58,551 nucleotides of DNA from AC-32 sp036265535 (GCA_036265535.1 DATAOV010000064.1:1-58551); one strand, 5' to 3'. Counted from the first letter of the stretch, positions 42,285 to 50,779 are shown. Notes: generated from the sequence alone by a model not told the origin. Program-made: numbers and translations.

Positions 42285-43718
42285 ATGTCCGACAAGCCCG
42301 AGAACCAGGGAGCCGAGACCGAAAAGGGGTTCGGGACCGGACTGCGCGCACAGCTCCAGCGAAAGCGGGAGGATGAGTCGCAGCCGGAGGGGGGCACCAC
42401 GAACGTGGAGCTCCGCCTCGAGTTGACCGCGAGGCCGGCGGGCGACGCGCTCGAGAGCGTCGTCAACCCGGACGTTCAGGCACTGAAGGCCGAGCTCGAA
42501 GCGGCGCAGGCGCGCGAGGCCACGCTTCGCAGCGCGCTCGACCAGCGTTCACAGGCGTACGACGAGAACATCGGCTCGGAGAAAGAGCTCGCCCAGCGAG
42601 CCTCGACCCTCGACGAGCGCGCGGCGAAGCTCGCGGAGTTCGAGGTCGAGCTCGAGGAGCGCGAGCGGCGCGTCCGCGACCAGAGCGCGGCGATCGAGGC
42701 CGAGCACACCCGGGTTGCGGACATGCAGGCCGAGGCCGCCGCCGAGCAGGCGCTCGCGGCCGAGCGGCAGGAGGCCGCCGAGGCGCGCCTGCACGAGCTC
42801 AAGGGAGCCGATCGCGAGCGCGACAGGGCGGTGGCCGACCTGGCGAAGCAGCAGGCTGCCCTCGCCGACCGCGAGAAGAAGCTCACGAAGAGGGAAGAGG
42901 AGCTCAACACCCGGGAGCAGGCCGCCTCGGCCCGTCTCCAGGGGCGGGACCGCTCGCTCGAGAAGCGCGAGACCGAGTGGCGCGCCCGCGACAAGGAGCT
43001 GACCGAGCGCGAGCGCAAGCTGGCCGCGCGCGAGAACGACCTGAGGAAGGACGCGGCCCGGAACGCGGCCCGCGACGAGGCGATCGGCGACCGCGAGGGC
43101 GATCTTCTGCTCAAGCAGCAGAAGCTTCGTGACGACGCCGAGCGGTTCGAGCGGGAGCTCGCCGACAGCGGCAAGGTCGCCCGCGAGGCGGTCGCCCGTG
43201 AGGCCGAGCTCGACCGCCGTGAGCTCGACCTGACCGCGCGCGAGGCGGAACTCAACCGGCTCCAGGCTTCGATCTCGCACGCCGAGCGCGACGCGAACCG
43301 CGGCCGCGATCTCGAGGAGTGGAACGTCCGCCTCGAGCAGCGGGAGCGCGAGCTGGCCGCGCGCGAGTCGGAGCTCACGAACCACGAGACGGTTAGCGAG
43401 TCGCAGAAGAAGCGCACCGACAAGCGCGAGCAGCGCCTGAACGATCTCGAGCAATCACTTCGGGACCGGCTCAAGGAGCTCGACGACCGCGAGGGCGAGC
43501 TTGACGTACGCCAGGCATCGCTCGAGGCCGACGTGGAGATCCGCGGCGACAAGCTCGAGCAGCGCGAGCAGGCATTGGCCGAGCTCGAGGAGCGCCTCGC
43601 AAACCAGGAGCGCGAGCTCGCCGCGTACGTCGCCAAGGCCCAGACCGAGATTCAGCGGCGCGAGTCCGAGTGGTGGCAGAAGCAGCTCGGCAGCGACGCC
43701 GAGATTTCAGCGGCCTGA
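42285..43718 (+). CDS. Long coiled-coil protein at the end of the Tad operon
   Basis: 477 residues from an ATG with CCGGAGG upstream, 17 bases after tadC. After about 60 polar residues nearly the whole protein is charged coiled coil, dominated by Glu, Arg, Ala and Leu in repeats such as KKLTKREEELNTREQAASAR and LEEWNVRLEQRERELAARES. There is no membrane helix, signal peptide or enzyme motif, so it is probably a cytoplasmic rod about 60 nm long if fully helical. I do not recognise a family. Position suggests a cytoskeletal or scaffolding role for the pilus machine (for example with TadZ), but that is inference. Composition bias makes simple similarity to other coiled coils uninformative. Confidence 0.75.
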   Translation: MSDKPENQGAETEKGFGTGLRAQLQRKREDESQPEGGTTNVELRLELTARPAGDALESVVNPDVQALKAELEAAQAREATLRSALDQRSQAYDENIGSEKELAQRASTLDERAAKLAEFEVELEERERRVRDQSAAIEAEHTRVADMQAEAAAEQALAAERQEAAEARLHELKGADRERDRAVADLAKQQAALADREKKLTKREEELNTREQAASARLQGRDRSLEKRETEWRARDKELTERERKLAARENDLRKDAARNAARDEAIGDREGDLLLKQQKLRDDAERFERELADSGKVAREAVAREAELDRRELDLTAREAELNRLQASISHAERDANRGRDLEEWNVRLEQRERELAARESELTNHETVSESQKKRTDKREQRLNDLEQSLRDRLKELDDREGELDVRQASLEADVEIRGDKLEQREQALAELEERLANQERELAAYVAKAQTEIQRRESEWWQKQLGSDAEISAA

Positions 43719-43720
43719 TC

Positions 43721-43841
43721 AACGCGCCGGCTGGGTGGCGCCGACCAGAGAGGTCGTGCGGCTGTGCCGCGCGACCGTCCAAGGCGCCGGCTGGGCGGCG
43801 CCGACCAGAGAGGTCGTGCGGGCTGTGCCGCGCGACCGTCC
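43721..43841 (+). repeat. Tandem 60/61-base structured repeat after the Tad operon
   Basis: Two near-identical copies lie head-to-tail: 43721-43780 and 43781-43841, differing at two positions plus a one-base insertion. Each can fold into three successive hairpins: GCGCC/GGCGC (six pairs in copy 2), CGACC-AGAGA-GGTCG, and GCGGC-TGT-GCCGC (weaker in copy 2). The first copy starts two bases after the coiled-coil gene stop. A further five bases (aacgc) begin a third copy. They could be a stabilising or terminating 3' structure or a REP-like intergenic element. Confidence 0.85.
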
Positions 43842-43904
43842 AACGCACCTTCTCGGAGACGGACCGGGTCGAGTCTCCGCCTACAAAGGCCTTAAGCTCG
43901 GCCC

Positions 43905-45089
43905 GTGCAGGGCCGCCGCTGCGAAGCTCTCGCCGTCGGCCTCGTCTGGCTAGCCTGGCTCGGCGCCGTCCTCCTGACGGTCGCGATCGGGCTCGAGGCC
44001 GGCGCCTACACCTTCGCCTCGGGTTGGTCGATCCACGAGGGGCTGTGGCCGCTCTACGCCTGGGACTACAACTGGTACCACTTGGTCGCCTACGGCGGCT
44101 ACCCGGAAGGGCAGGGCGGCCGCCAGTACGCGTTCTTCCCGCTCTGGCCGCTCCTGTTGCGTTGGTCCGGCTCGATCCCGGACGTCGTCGCGGCCGCCGC
44201 GCTGGCCTGGGCGGCGAGCGCCGCGGCGTTCTTCGGCCTCGCCGAGGGTCCTCCCCGGGCACGGCTGCGAACGGCTCTCGCGTTGGCCTGCTGGCCCGGC
44301 TCGTTCGTGCTCGCTCTTGCCTACCCCGACGCGCTGGCGCTCGCGGCCGGCGCGTGGGCGGCGGCGCTGGCTCTGCGCGGCCGGCCGCTCGCGGGAGGTC
44401 TCGTCGGCGCGGTCGCCGCGCTGGCGCGCCCGAACGGTGTCCTGATCGCGCTGCCGCTCGCGTGGCTCGCCCGCGGGAAGGGGGCGCCCGCCTGGGCCGG
44501 CGCAGCCGTGCCGGTCGCCGCGGCCGCCGCGGTCGAGGGGTATTTCTGGGAACGGAGCAACGACGCGACGGTCTTCTTCGACGCTCAGAGGGAGTGGGGA
44601 CGGAAGGGCCCCGGCGGCCTCGGCCACTGGACGTCGCATCTCGGCGGCGTGCTCGAGCGCCACGGCCTCGTGATCGGTCTGCTCGCGGTGGTCGCCGCGG
44701 CAGCGATCGTCCTCGCCTGGCGGCGCTTCGGCCTCTGGCCGACGGCAGTCGTCGCCTACGCCTGCGCAGTGCCGCTGCTCCTGGCCGCGACGCAGAGCCT
44801 GCAGGGCTTCGTCGACAGCGCGCGAGCGGCGCTCGTCCTGCCCCTGCTCGTCGTCCTCTGGCGGCTCGGCCCGCCGTACCGGCCCTGGGCGGCGTTCGCG
44901 ACCGCGGTCGTGGCGCTGCTCCTGCTTTCGGGAACGATGCAGAGCTTCGGCCGGCAGAGCCTGTTCGCGTTTCCGATCTTCTGGGCGATCGCGGACGGGC
45001 CGCGCTGGCTCCGCTACCCGCCGCTGGCTGCGCTCGGGTTCGTCGCCAACCTCGGGCTGGCGCTCCTGCTCACGCGCTACGCCCCTTAG
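43905..45089 (+). CDS. GT-C membrane mannosyltransferase-like protein (PIG-V type)
   Basis: 394 residues from a GTG. The N-terminal loop WDYNWYHLVAYGGYPEGQGG followed by YAFFPLWPLLLRW is the PIG-V-like motif (an acidic residue near the first helix, then FFPLWPLL). About ten hydrophobic helices follow. GT-C enzymes of this type transfer mannose from a polyprenyl-phosphate donor to lipid or protein acceptors outside the membrane; the acceptor is unknown. The gene ends 20 bases inside the convergent CGNR gene. It lies downstream of the Tad repeats and is probably a separate unit. Confidence 0.8.
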   Translation: MQGRRCEALAVGLVWLAWLGAVLLTVAIGLEAGAYTFASGWSIHEGLWPLYAWDYNWYHLVAYGGYPEGQGGRQYAFFPLWPLLLRWSGSIPDVVAAAALAWAASAAAFFGLAEGPPRARLRTALALACWPGSFVLALAYPDALALAAGAWAAALALRGRPLAGGLVGAVAALARPNGVLIALPLAWLARGKGAPAWAGAAVPVAAAAAVEGYFWERSNDATVFFDAQREWGRKGPGGLGHWTSHLGGVLERHGLVIGLLAVVAAAAIVLAWRRFGLWPTAVVAYACAVPLLLAATQSLQGFVDSARAALVLPLLVVLWRLGPPYRPWAAFATAVVALLLLSGTMQSFGRQSLFAFPIFWAIADGPRWLRYPPLAALGFVANLGLALLLTRYAP

Positions 45090-45624
45090 CGCGCTCGCGG
45101 TAGGCCGCCGCGGCGATGCGGTCGGCGCAGAGCTGGCAGCAGTAGCGGCGGCTGCGGTTGCGAGAGCGGTCGAGGTAGACGCAACGACAGGGAAGGGCGT
45201 CACAGACTCCGAAACGCTCCCATCCCTCGGTTTGGATCGCCACCAGCAGCGCGGCTGCGACCCTGGGAGCGAGCCGGTCGGCCAGGTCGCGGGCCCGCCG
45301 CGGCTCGTACGCGAAGCGCCAGCCGCTCTTCTCCGGCCGCAGCTGCGGCACCGAGTCGGCGAGCAGGTCGTTCAGGGTCTCGACCGCCTCAGCCTCGGTA
45401 TCGGCCTCGAACACGCTCCGCACGCGGCGGCGCAGGGACCGCACGCGCTTGAGATCGCTCTCGGTGGCTACCCGCGCTTCGCGCTCGAGACCGTGCTCGT
45501 CGAGGAACTTGCGCAGGTTTCCGACCCCGCTCAGAAACTCGGGCTCCTCGTCGAGGACGTCCCAGGTGTTGACGAGGCCGACGGCCAGATCGATCTCGCG
45601 CTGCTGAAAATTTGCTCCGTTCAT
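45070..45624 (-). CDS. CGNR zinc-finger transcription regulator-like protein (ABATE domain)
   Basis: 184 residues. The N-terminal ABATE-type domain reads LAVGLVNTWDVLDEEPEFLS through LRKFLDEHG. The C-terminal finger keeps four cysteines, CDALPCRCVYLDRSRNRSRRYCCQLC, though the terminal CGNR is CADR here. The SRNRSRRYC core is typical. Proteins of this family are thought to be stress-linked transcription regulators, but few are characterised. It is divergent from the OppB-type permease gene across 62 bases, so regulation of that transporter is plausible. Confidence 0.82.
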   Translation of the reverse strand: MNGANFQQREIDLAVGLVNTWDVLDEEPEFLSGVGNLRKFLDEHGLEREARVATESDLKRVRSLRRRVRSVFEADTEAEAVETLNDLLADSVPQLRPEKSGWRFAYEPRRARDLADRLAPRVAAALLVAIQTEGWERFGVCDALPCRCVYLDRSRNRSRRYCCQLCADRIAAAAYRERAKGRSA

Positions 45625-45686
45625 GCTAACTTCGTCAGTAGCGTAGCCGTCTAAGGGCCTGACGGCGAAGAGACAAGGAGGCGACG

Positions 45687-46658
45687 GTGATTCGATACAT
45701 CGTCAGGCGGTTGCTCTGGGCGGTCGTCCTGTTCATCGCTGTCACGATCGTCACCTACATCATCTTCTTCGTCATTCCGGCCGACCCCGCCCGCGCCTTC
45801 GCCGGGAAAACGGCGACGCCGGAGCAGATCCAGCGTGCGCGGCACTACCTCGGGATCGACAAACCCGTCCCCGTGCAGTATGCGCGCTTCCTCTGGCGAC
45901 TTACCTACCACCACTCGCTGGGGCGCTCCTTCGCGAACCGCGAGCCGGTGAACAAGCTCGTCTTCTCGGCAGCTCCCGTGACTGCCTCCCTGGTGATCGG
46001 CGGCGCGGTCTTGTGGCTCATGATCGCCCTCCCACTCGGAATCCTGTCCGCCATAAGACCGCGGTCGCTGTTAGACCGAACCTCGATGGTCTTCGTCCTG
46101 ATCGGCGTGTCTGCGCACCCGGTCTGGATCGGGCTCATCCTCAGCTACTTCCTCGGCTTCAGGTTCCACGTCACCCCGATCGCCGGCTATTGCGACTTCT
46201 TCAACCCGGCCGTCGGCTCCGATTGCGGGGGACCGACGCAATGGGCGTACCACATGATCCTCCCGTGGATGACCTTCGCGCTGCTCTACGCCGCCCTGTA
46301 CGTGCGGATGATCCGTGCCAACGTGATGGAGGCGATGCACGAGGACTACGTGCGGACCGCCCACGCCAAAGGCGCCTCCCGCGGCCGCGTCATGCGCGCT
46401 CACGTCCTGCGCAACGCGCTCCTTCCGATCGTGACCATCCTCGGGATGGACATCGGCTTCGCGCTCGGCGGTGCGATCTTCACGGAATCGATCTACGGGC
46501 TGCCGGGCCTGGGCAGGGTCTCGCTCCAGGGCCTCAACAACCTGGACCTGCCCACGGTGATGGGCGTCGTGGTCTTCGCGACCACAATGATCATCCTCTT
46601 CAACCTGGTCGTGGACATCCTCTACGCCTGGATCGACCCGAGAATCCGCCTGGCTTAA
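45687..46658 (+). CDS. Oligopeptide/dipeptide-type ABC transporter permease (OppB/DppB), apparently orphan
   Basis: 323 residues from a GTG with AAGGAGG six bases upstream. It begins MIRYIVRRLLWAVVLFIAVT, and the EAA cytoplasmic loop is ANVMEAMHEDYVRTAHAKGA followed by SRGRVMRAHVLRNALLPIVT. The end IYGLPGLGRVSLQGLNNLDL is typical of OppB/DppB, which form half of the channel of peptide or nickel importers. A complete system also needs OppC, one or two ATPases and a binding protein, and none is adjacent: an epimerase follows on the same strand. Either partners are elsewhere or it works with another system. Confidence 0.88.
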   Translation: MIRYIVRRLLWAVVLFIAVTIVTYIIFFVIPADPARAFAGKTATPEQIQRARHYLGIDKPVPVQYARFLWRLTYHHSLGRSFANREPVNKLVFSAAPVTASLVIGGAVLWLMIALPLGILSAIRPRSLLDRTSMVFVLIGVSAHPVWIGLILSYFLGFRFHVTPIAGYCDFFNPAVGSDCGGPTQWAYHMILPWMTFALLYAALYVRMIRANVMEAMHEDYVRTAHAKGASRGRVMRAHVLRNALLPIVTILGMDIGFALGGAIFTESIYGLPGLGRVSLQGLNNLDLPTVMGVVVFATTMIILFNLVVDILYAWIDPRIRLA

Positions 46659-46674
46659 CGCGTAACCTCCGACC

Positions 46675-47772
46675 GTGGCCGAGAGCGTGCTCATCACCGG
46701 CGGCGCCGGGTTCATCGGCTCGCACCTCGCCGACGATCTTCTCGGCGCGGGCTATTCGGTGCGGGCCCTGGACAGCCTGGTCGACCAGGTGCACGGCGAC
46801 GGCCAGCGGCCCGACTACCTGAACGACGAGGTCGAGCTGATCACGGGCGACGTCCGCGACGCCGACGTCGTTCGCGGCGCGCTCGACGGGGTCGACTCCG
46901 TCGTCCATCTGGCGGCCCGCGTCGGGGTCGGCCAGAGCATGTATGCCCCGGGCGACTACACGGCAGCCAACTCGCTCGGGACGGCGGTGCTCCTCGAAGC
47001 GCTGCTCGAGCGGCCGGTCCGCAAGATCGTGGCCGCCTCGAGCATGAGCATCTACGGGGAGGGCGCCTACGAGCCTGCGCACGCGGCCGAACGGACCCGC
47101 GCTCAACTCGAGCAAGCGGAGTGGGAGCCGCGTGGGCCAAGGGGCGAGGAGCTACGGCCGGTGCCGACACGCGAGGACAAGCAACCGATGCTCGCCTCGA
47201 TCTACGCGCTTACGAAGTACGACCAGGAGCGGCTGTGCCTGCTCTACGGCGCGGCGTACGACGTCCCGGTGGTGGCCCTCCGCTTCTTCAACGTCTACGG
47301 GCCGCGCCAGGCCCTCTCGAACCCCTACACCGGAGCGCTGGCGATCTTCGCCTCACGTCTGTTGAACGACCGCCGTCCGATCGTCTACGAGGACGGCGGC
47401 CAGCGGCGGGATTTCATCAACGTCGCCGATGTCGCCCGCGCCTGCCGGCTCGCCCTCGAAGGCAACGGCGCCGACAGCCGTCCCGTGAACATCGGCAGCG
47501 GACGCAGCTCGACCGTGCTCGAGATCGCGCACCAGCTCGGGCGCGTGCTCGGGAAGGAGATCGAGCCGGAGTTACCGGGCACGTTCCGCGCCGGCGACAT
47601 CCGCCACTGCTTCGCCGACGTGACGCTTGCCCGGGAGGAGCTCGGGTTCGAAGCCGAGATCGCGCTCGAGGACGGGATGGCTTCCCTCGCCGGCTGGCTC
47701 GAGGGCCAGGTCGCGACCGACCGCTTCGACAACGCGGCTGCCGAGCTCGCGGAGCGCGGCCTCACCTCCTAG
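46675..47772 (+). CDS. NAD-dependent sugar epimerase (UDP-glucose 4-epimerase family)
   Basis: 365 residues from a GTG, 16 bases after the permease stop. Motifs are TGGAGFIGSHLADDLLGAGY, VVHLAARVGVGQSMYAPGDY, AASSMSIYGEG and the catalytic YALTKYDQERLCLLYG (YxxxK). The C-terminal part has RFFNVYGPRQALSNPYTGAL, then RRDFINVADVARACRLALEG and a final NIGSGRSSTVLEIA. It uses NAD to epimerise or reduce a nucleotide sugar; related enzymes are dTDP-L-rhamnose 4-epimerases and UDP-glucose 4-epimerases. It shares a strand with the permease but no obvious function. It ends 4 bases into the convergent large membrane protein gene. Confidence 0.85.
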   Translation: MAESVLITGGAGFIGSHLADDLLGAGYSVRALDSLVDQVHGDGQRPDYLNDEVELITGDVRDADVVRGALDGVDSVVHLAARVGVGQSMYAPGDYTAANSLGTAVLLEALLERPVRKIVAASSMSIYGEGAYEPAHAAERTRAQLEQAEWEPRGPRGEELRPVPTREDKQPMLASIYALTKYDQERLCLLYGAAYDVPVVALRFFNVYGPRQALSNPYTGALAIFASRLLNDRRPIVYEDGGQRRDFINVADVARACRLALEGNGADSRPVNIGSGRSSTVLEIAHQLGRVLGKEIEPELPGTFRAGDIRHCFADVTLAREELGFEAEIALEDGMASLAGWLEGQVATDRFDNAAAELAERGLTS

Positions 47773-49304
47773 AAGGTGAACGACAGGTCGCGGACGTTGT
47801 TCGGGCCGATCAGCACACCCTGCACGGTGACGAACAGCCGGCGGCCGCCGGGCGTCGTCTCTGTGGCGACGATCGCCTTTCGGTCGGTCCAGACGCCGAT
47901 CTTCCCCGCGGGCGCCTCTCCCTCGCGGCGTGCAAGCGGGACAACTCGGTCGCCGAAGAGACGCGCCAGCGCGGCCGCGGAGGGGCCGGGCTCCCCGCGG
48001 TGGATGGCCTTCCGGATCCGCCACATCTTCCTCGTCCTGACGAAGTAAGCGAGGTCGCGGGCCGTCGCACGCTCGTCGAGGTATCTCTTTGCCAAAGGCG
48101 TAAATGGCACCTCGACGAGCTCGTGCGTTCCTTCCTCGTCGTTCCAGTAACGGCCGTAGGTGCCTGTGATCTCGCAGAAGTCGAAGGGAGGAGACGGCAT
48201 GCCGCCGTGCTCGTTATCCATCCGCATCCGGATCTCCGGCGCAAGGCGCGCGCTCTGGCCTCCGCCGAGGTCCTTCCAGCGGTTCCGGCCGAGGGCGACG
48301 GTCGAGCAGGTGATGCCAACCCCTCCGCTGCTGTGACGGGACGAGCGCAGAAGCTGCTGATAGGCCTCGCTCTTGGTGGAGAGAAAGCGGAGCACGACCA
48401 TTCCGGTCCGGTACACGTCGGCCGTCGCGGTCGACGACGACGCGTGTTGGAACGGCGCACCGGCAGGTCGCGGAGGCGGCGGCGGGAACGAGACGCGCGT
48501 CGTTGTCGTCGAGGAAGGAGTGAGCACGACTCCCTCGAGGTGGAGAGACTCGCGGTAGACCTCGTTGCCGGCGGCATCGAAGGCCGCGACTGCCACCCAA
48601 TCCCGATCGGGGATCGCGCCGAACGAGTACGCCTGGTCGTGTACAGCCACCTTGAGGGCGGAGCCCGTCTTCGGCACCAGCCCGACGCTGGCCACCCCCT
48701 GACCGGCAAGGCCGGAGAGCTGTACCAGGCGAGCCCTTGGGTGTGTTCGGGAGGCGCCGATCGATTCCTCGACGGTGATCGGCCGCTTCGGTGTGGGGAC
48801 GAGTTTCTCCTCGGGAGCGCCGACGTCACAGCCGAACGAGCCGAAGATGTGATCCCCGAAGACCGGGTCGTGGTAGCCGCCAACGCGCCCCGAGGCGACG
48901 CAGGAAACGCCCCACGGGTAGGTGATCCGCCAGTGAATCGTGGAACCGTCGTTCGCGATCTCCTCGATCGTCGGCTCGCCGTCGAGGCAGACCTGTTCCG
49001 GAGCCTTCCCGGGCCGGTGCGAGAGGGCGAGCCGTCGGCACAGCGAGTTCACGATCGACTCGCGATCGCGCTCGCTGAGCGAGCTGAGCGGGATGCGCTT
49101 CCCGTGCTCGTCGAACAGCCCGATCACGCGCCCGCCCACCGCGAAGCCCGAGACCACCAGAGCGACGACGACAGCGGCGATCAACGCGGCAGTGCGGTGA
49201 CGTCGCCGCCTTGTGCGCCGAAGCACGTCCTGCCAGTCGTCGTCCTTCGGTCCGGAAAGCTCGGCGAACCGCCTCTGGAGAAGCCCCTCGTCAACCACGC
49301 TCAC
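47769..49304 (-). CDS. Large membrane protein coupled to an ECF sigma factor
   Basis: 511 residues from the GTG at 49304, chosen because GGAGG lies six bases upstream inside the sigma gene. A short cytoplasmic N-terminus with QRRFAELSG and a basic TRRRRHR stretch precedes one membrane helix (about 39-60, ALIAAVVVALVVSGFAVGGR). The large outer region contains WRITYPWGVSCVASGRVGGY, four or more cysteines and a Pro-rich spacer near 280 (PPPPPRPAGAP). I do not recognise the outer domain. Position and the N-terminal layout suggest an anti-sigma-like or signal-linked membrane protein. It overlaps the sigma gene by 14 bases. Confidence 0.7.
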   Translation of the reverse strand: MSVVDEGLLQRRFAELSGPKDDDWQDVLRRTRRRRHRTAALIAAVVVALVVSGFAVGGRVIGLFDEHGKRIPLSSLSERDRESIVNSLCRRLALSHRPGKAPEQVCLDGEPTIEEIANDGSTIHWRITYPWGVSCVASGRVGGYHDPVFGDHIFGSFGCDVGAPEEKLVPTPKRPITVEESIGASRTHPRARLVQLSGLAGQGVASVGLVPKTGSALKVAVHDQAYSFGAIPDRDWVAVAAFDAAGNEVYRESLHLEGVVLTPSSTTTTRVSFPPPPPRPAGAPFQHASSSTATADVYRTGMVVLRFLSTKSEAYQQLLRSSRHSSGGVGITCSTVALGRNRWKDLGGGQSARLAPEIRMRMDNEHGGMPSPPFDFCEITGTYGRYWNDEEGTHELVEVPFTPLAKRYLDERATARDLAYFVRTRKMWRIRKAIHRGEPGPSAAALARLFGDRVVPLARREGEAPAGKIGVWTDRKAIVATETTPGGRRLFVTVQGVLIGPNNVRDLSFTF

Positions 49305-49776
49305 TGCGTTCCTCCTCCCGAAGTAACTCTTCGAGCGCGACGCGAGCCTGGGCCAGCGTCGCACCGACCGTGCCCTCGCTTACCTCGCAGACCTCGGCGA
49401 TCTGTGCGTACGAGAGATCGGCGAAGTAGCGGAGGAAGACGATGAGACGTCTCTTCACCGGCAGGGTTCGGAGCGCCTCGACGAGCGCCGGGTCGCGCTC
49501 CGGCTCGACGAGCGCGGACTCGATCGTGCCGTTCAGACTCGGCCCGCATACCTCGCGTCGGTGCTCGTAGGCGGTCCTTACTGCGATCTTCCAGACCCAC
49601 GCCTCGAGCGAACCCTCTCCCCGAAAGGCCCGACGTTTCCGCAAGGCCCGCGCGAATGCCTCTTGTACGACGTCGCGTGCCGTCTCGTAGCTGCCGGTGA
49701 TCGTCGCGATGCCATCCCGAAAGTGCACGTAACGCTGCCGGTAGAGGTGCTCGATCGCCTCGCCGCGTTCGTCCAT
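49291..49776 (-). CDS. ECF-type RNA polymerase sigma factor
   Basis: 161 residues. Region 2 includes EHLYRQRYVHFRDGIATITG and ARDVVQEAFARALRKRRAFR. Region 4 includes ALRTLPVKRRLIVFLRYFAD and LSYAQIAEVCEVSEGTVGAT, the helix-turn-helix. This is a SigE-like (sigma-70 family, ECF) factor that directs polymerase to a small regulon, usually in response to envelope stress. Its stop lies 14 bases inside the next gene, a large membrane protein. It is divergent from the cyclophilin gene across 54 bases, which may hold an autoregulated promoter. Confidence 0.88.
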   Translation of the reverse strand: MDERGEAIEHLYRQRYVHFRDGIATITGSYETARDVVQEAFARALRKRRAFRGEGSLEAWVWKIAVRTAYEHRREVCGPSLNGTIESALVEPERDPALVEALRTLPVKRRLIVFLRYFADLSYAQIAEVCEVSEGTVGATLAQARVALEELLREEERSERG

Positions 49777-49830
49777 CTGTTTACAAGAGGCTCACTGCAC
49801 CTCGAATCTTTACTAGCTAGGCTCCCGGGC

Positions 49831-50289
49831 GTGACCGCCGCCACGCTTCACACCAATCAGGGTTCCATCGAGGTCGAGCTCTACGACGAGGACGCGCCGA
49901 AGACCGTCGACAACTTCCTCAAGCTCTCACGCGACGGCTTCTACGACGGGGTCATCTTCCACCGCGTCATCCCCGACTTCATGATCCAGGGCGGCGACCC
50001 GACGGGCACCGGCATGGGCGGCCCCGGCTACACCTTCGAGGACGAGTTCAACGCGCACAAGGTCGAGCGCGGCGCGCTTGCGATGGCCAACGCCGGCCCC
50101 AACACGAACGGCAGCCAGTTCTTCATCGTCACGACCGAAGCCGCTCCCTGGCTCGACGGCAAGCACACCGTCTTCGGCCGGGTTACCGGCGGCATGGACG
50201 CCGTCGACGCGATCGAGGGCCTCGACACCGACGCGCAGGACAAGCCTCGCGAGCCGGCCGTGATCGAGCACGTCGAGCTCGCGGACTGA
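49831..50289 (+). CDS. Peptidyl-prolyl cis-trans isomerase (cyclophilin type)
   Basis: 152 residues from a GTG at 49831; longer in-frame starts overlap the sigma gene. The active-site segment FHRVIPDFMIQGGDPTGTGM and the following GPNTNGSQFFIVTTEAAPWL are conserved cyclophilin blocks, with DGKHTVFGRVTGGMDAVDAI near the end. It begins TLHTNQGSIEVELYDEDAPK, the bacterial cytoplasmic type, without a signal peptide. It speeds proline isomerisation during protein folding. Confidence 0.93.
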   Translation: MTAATLHTNQGSIEVELYDEDAPKTVDNFLKLSRDGFYDGVIFHRVIPDFMIQGGDPTGTGMGGPGYTFEDEFNAHKVERGALAMANAGPNTNGSQFFIVTTEAAPWLDGKHTVFGRVTGGMDAVDAIEGLDTDAQDKPREPAVIEHVELAD

Positions 50290-50293
50290 ACGC

Positions 50294-50779
50294 TTAGCCG
50301 GTCGAGCCGCAGGCCAGGCCGTTGTAGCTCGCCTGGAACTGCGTTTTCGTTGCCTTGAGCGCCGGCTCGACCATCTCGAGCGTCTTTTGCGGGCTCGTGC
50401 CCGGGGGGACCTTCTTCACCGCCGTGACGAGGCGAGCCGATACGAGCGCCACGTTCGTGGCGGCGCTGTTCGAGACCGACTCGGCAGTGGCCTGCACCTT
50501 GGCGTTGGCCTTCCGCACCTCGGTCGCTACCGCCGTGATATCTGCGTTCGAGGCGGTTTGCGGGTCGAGGTTATCCAAGTCGGTCAGGGATTTGTTCAGC
50601 GTGTTCAGCGACTCGCAGAGAGCCTGCTGCTGAGACGACATACTCCCACCGCCCTCCTGGCCGTTGCCCTCGGCGGTGCCGCCCCCTCCGCCGCAGCCGA
50701 CGAGGAGGAGCGGTGCGATCGCCGCGGCTGTCAGTGCGACCAGCTTCGCTCTCAACGGCCGCCTATCCCCTTGTCGCAC
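50294..50779 (-). CDS. Predicted lipoprotein of unknown function
   Basis: 161 residues from a GTG at 50779, chosen because GGGAGGTGCTG directly precedes it. The signal sequence ends in the lipobox LLLVGC, followed by a Gly-rich spacer (GGGGGTAEGNGQEGGGS). The mature part is helical, with ALCESLNTLNKSLTDLDNLD and AVATEVRKANAKVQATAESV, resembling an amphipathic bundle. A Cys near the end (NGLACGSTG) may pair with the Cys in ALCESL. It is likely anchored on the outer face of the membrane. No named family recognised. Confidence 0.75.
   Translation of the reverse strand: MRQGDRRPLRAKLVALTAAAIAPLLLVGCGGGGGTAEGNGQEGGGSMSSQQQALCESLNTLNKSLTDLDNLDPQTASNADITAVATEVRKANAKVQATAESVSNSAATNVALVSARLVTAVKKVPPGTSPQKTLEMVEPALKATKTQFQASYNGLACGSTG

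Noticed and set aside
42476..43636. 386-codon Ser/Arg-rich frame antisense to the coiled-coil gene
   Set aside because: It is generated by the repetitive Glu/Arg codons on the other strand; no ribosome-binding site and no protein-like pattern.
43721..43841. CRISPR-like array
   Set aside because: The copies are directly abutting with no spacers and number only two.
43719..43904. Intrinsic terminator for the Tad operon
   Set aside because: The hairpins are not followed by a T-tract, so they are recorded as structured repeats rather than as a terminator.
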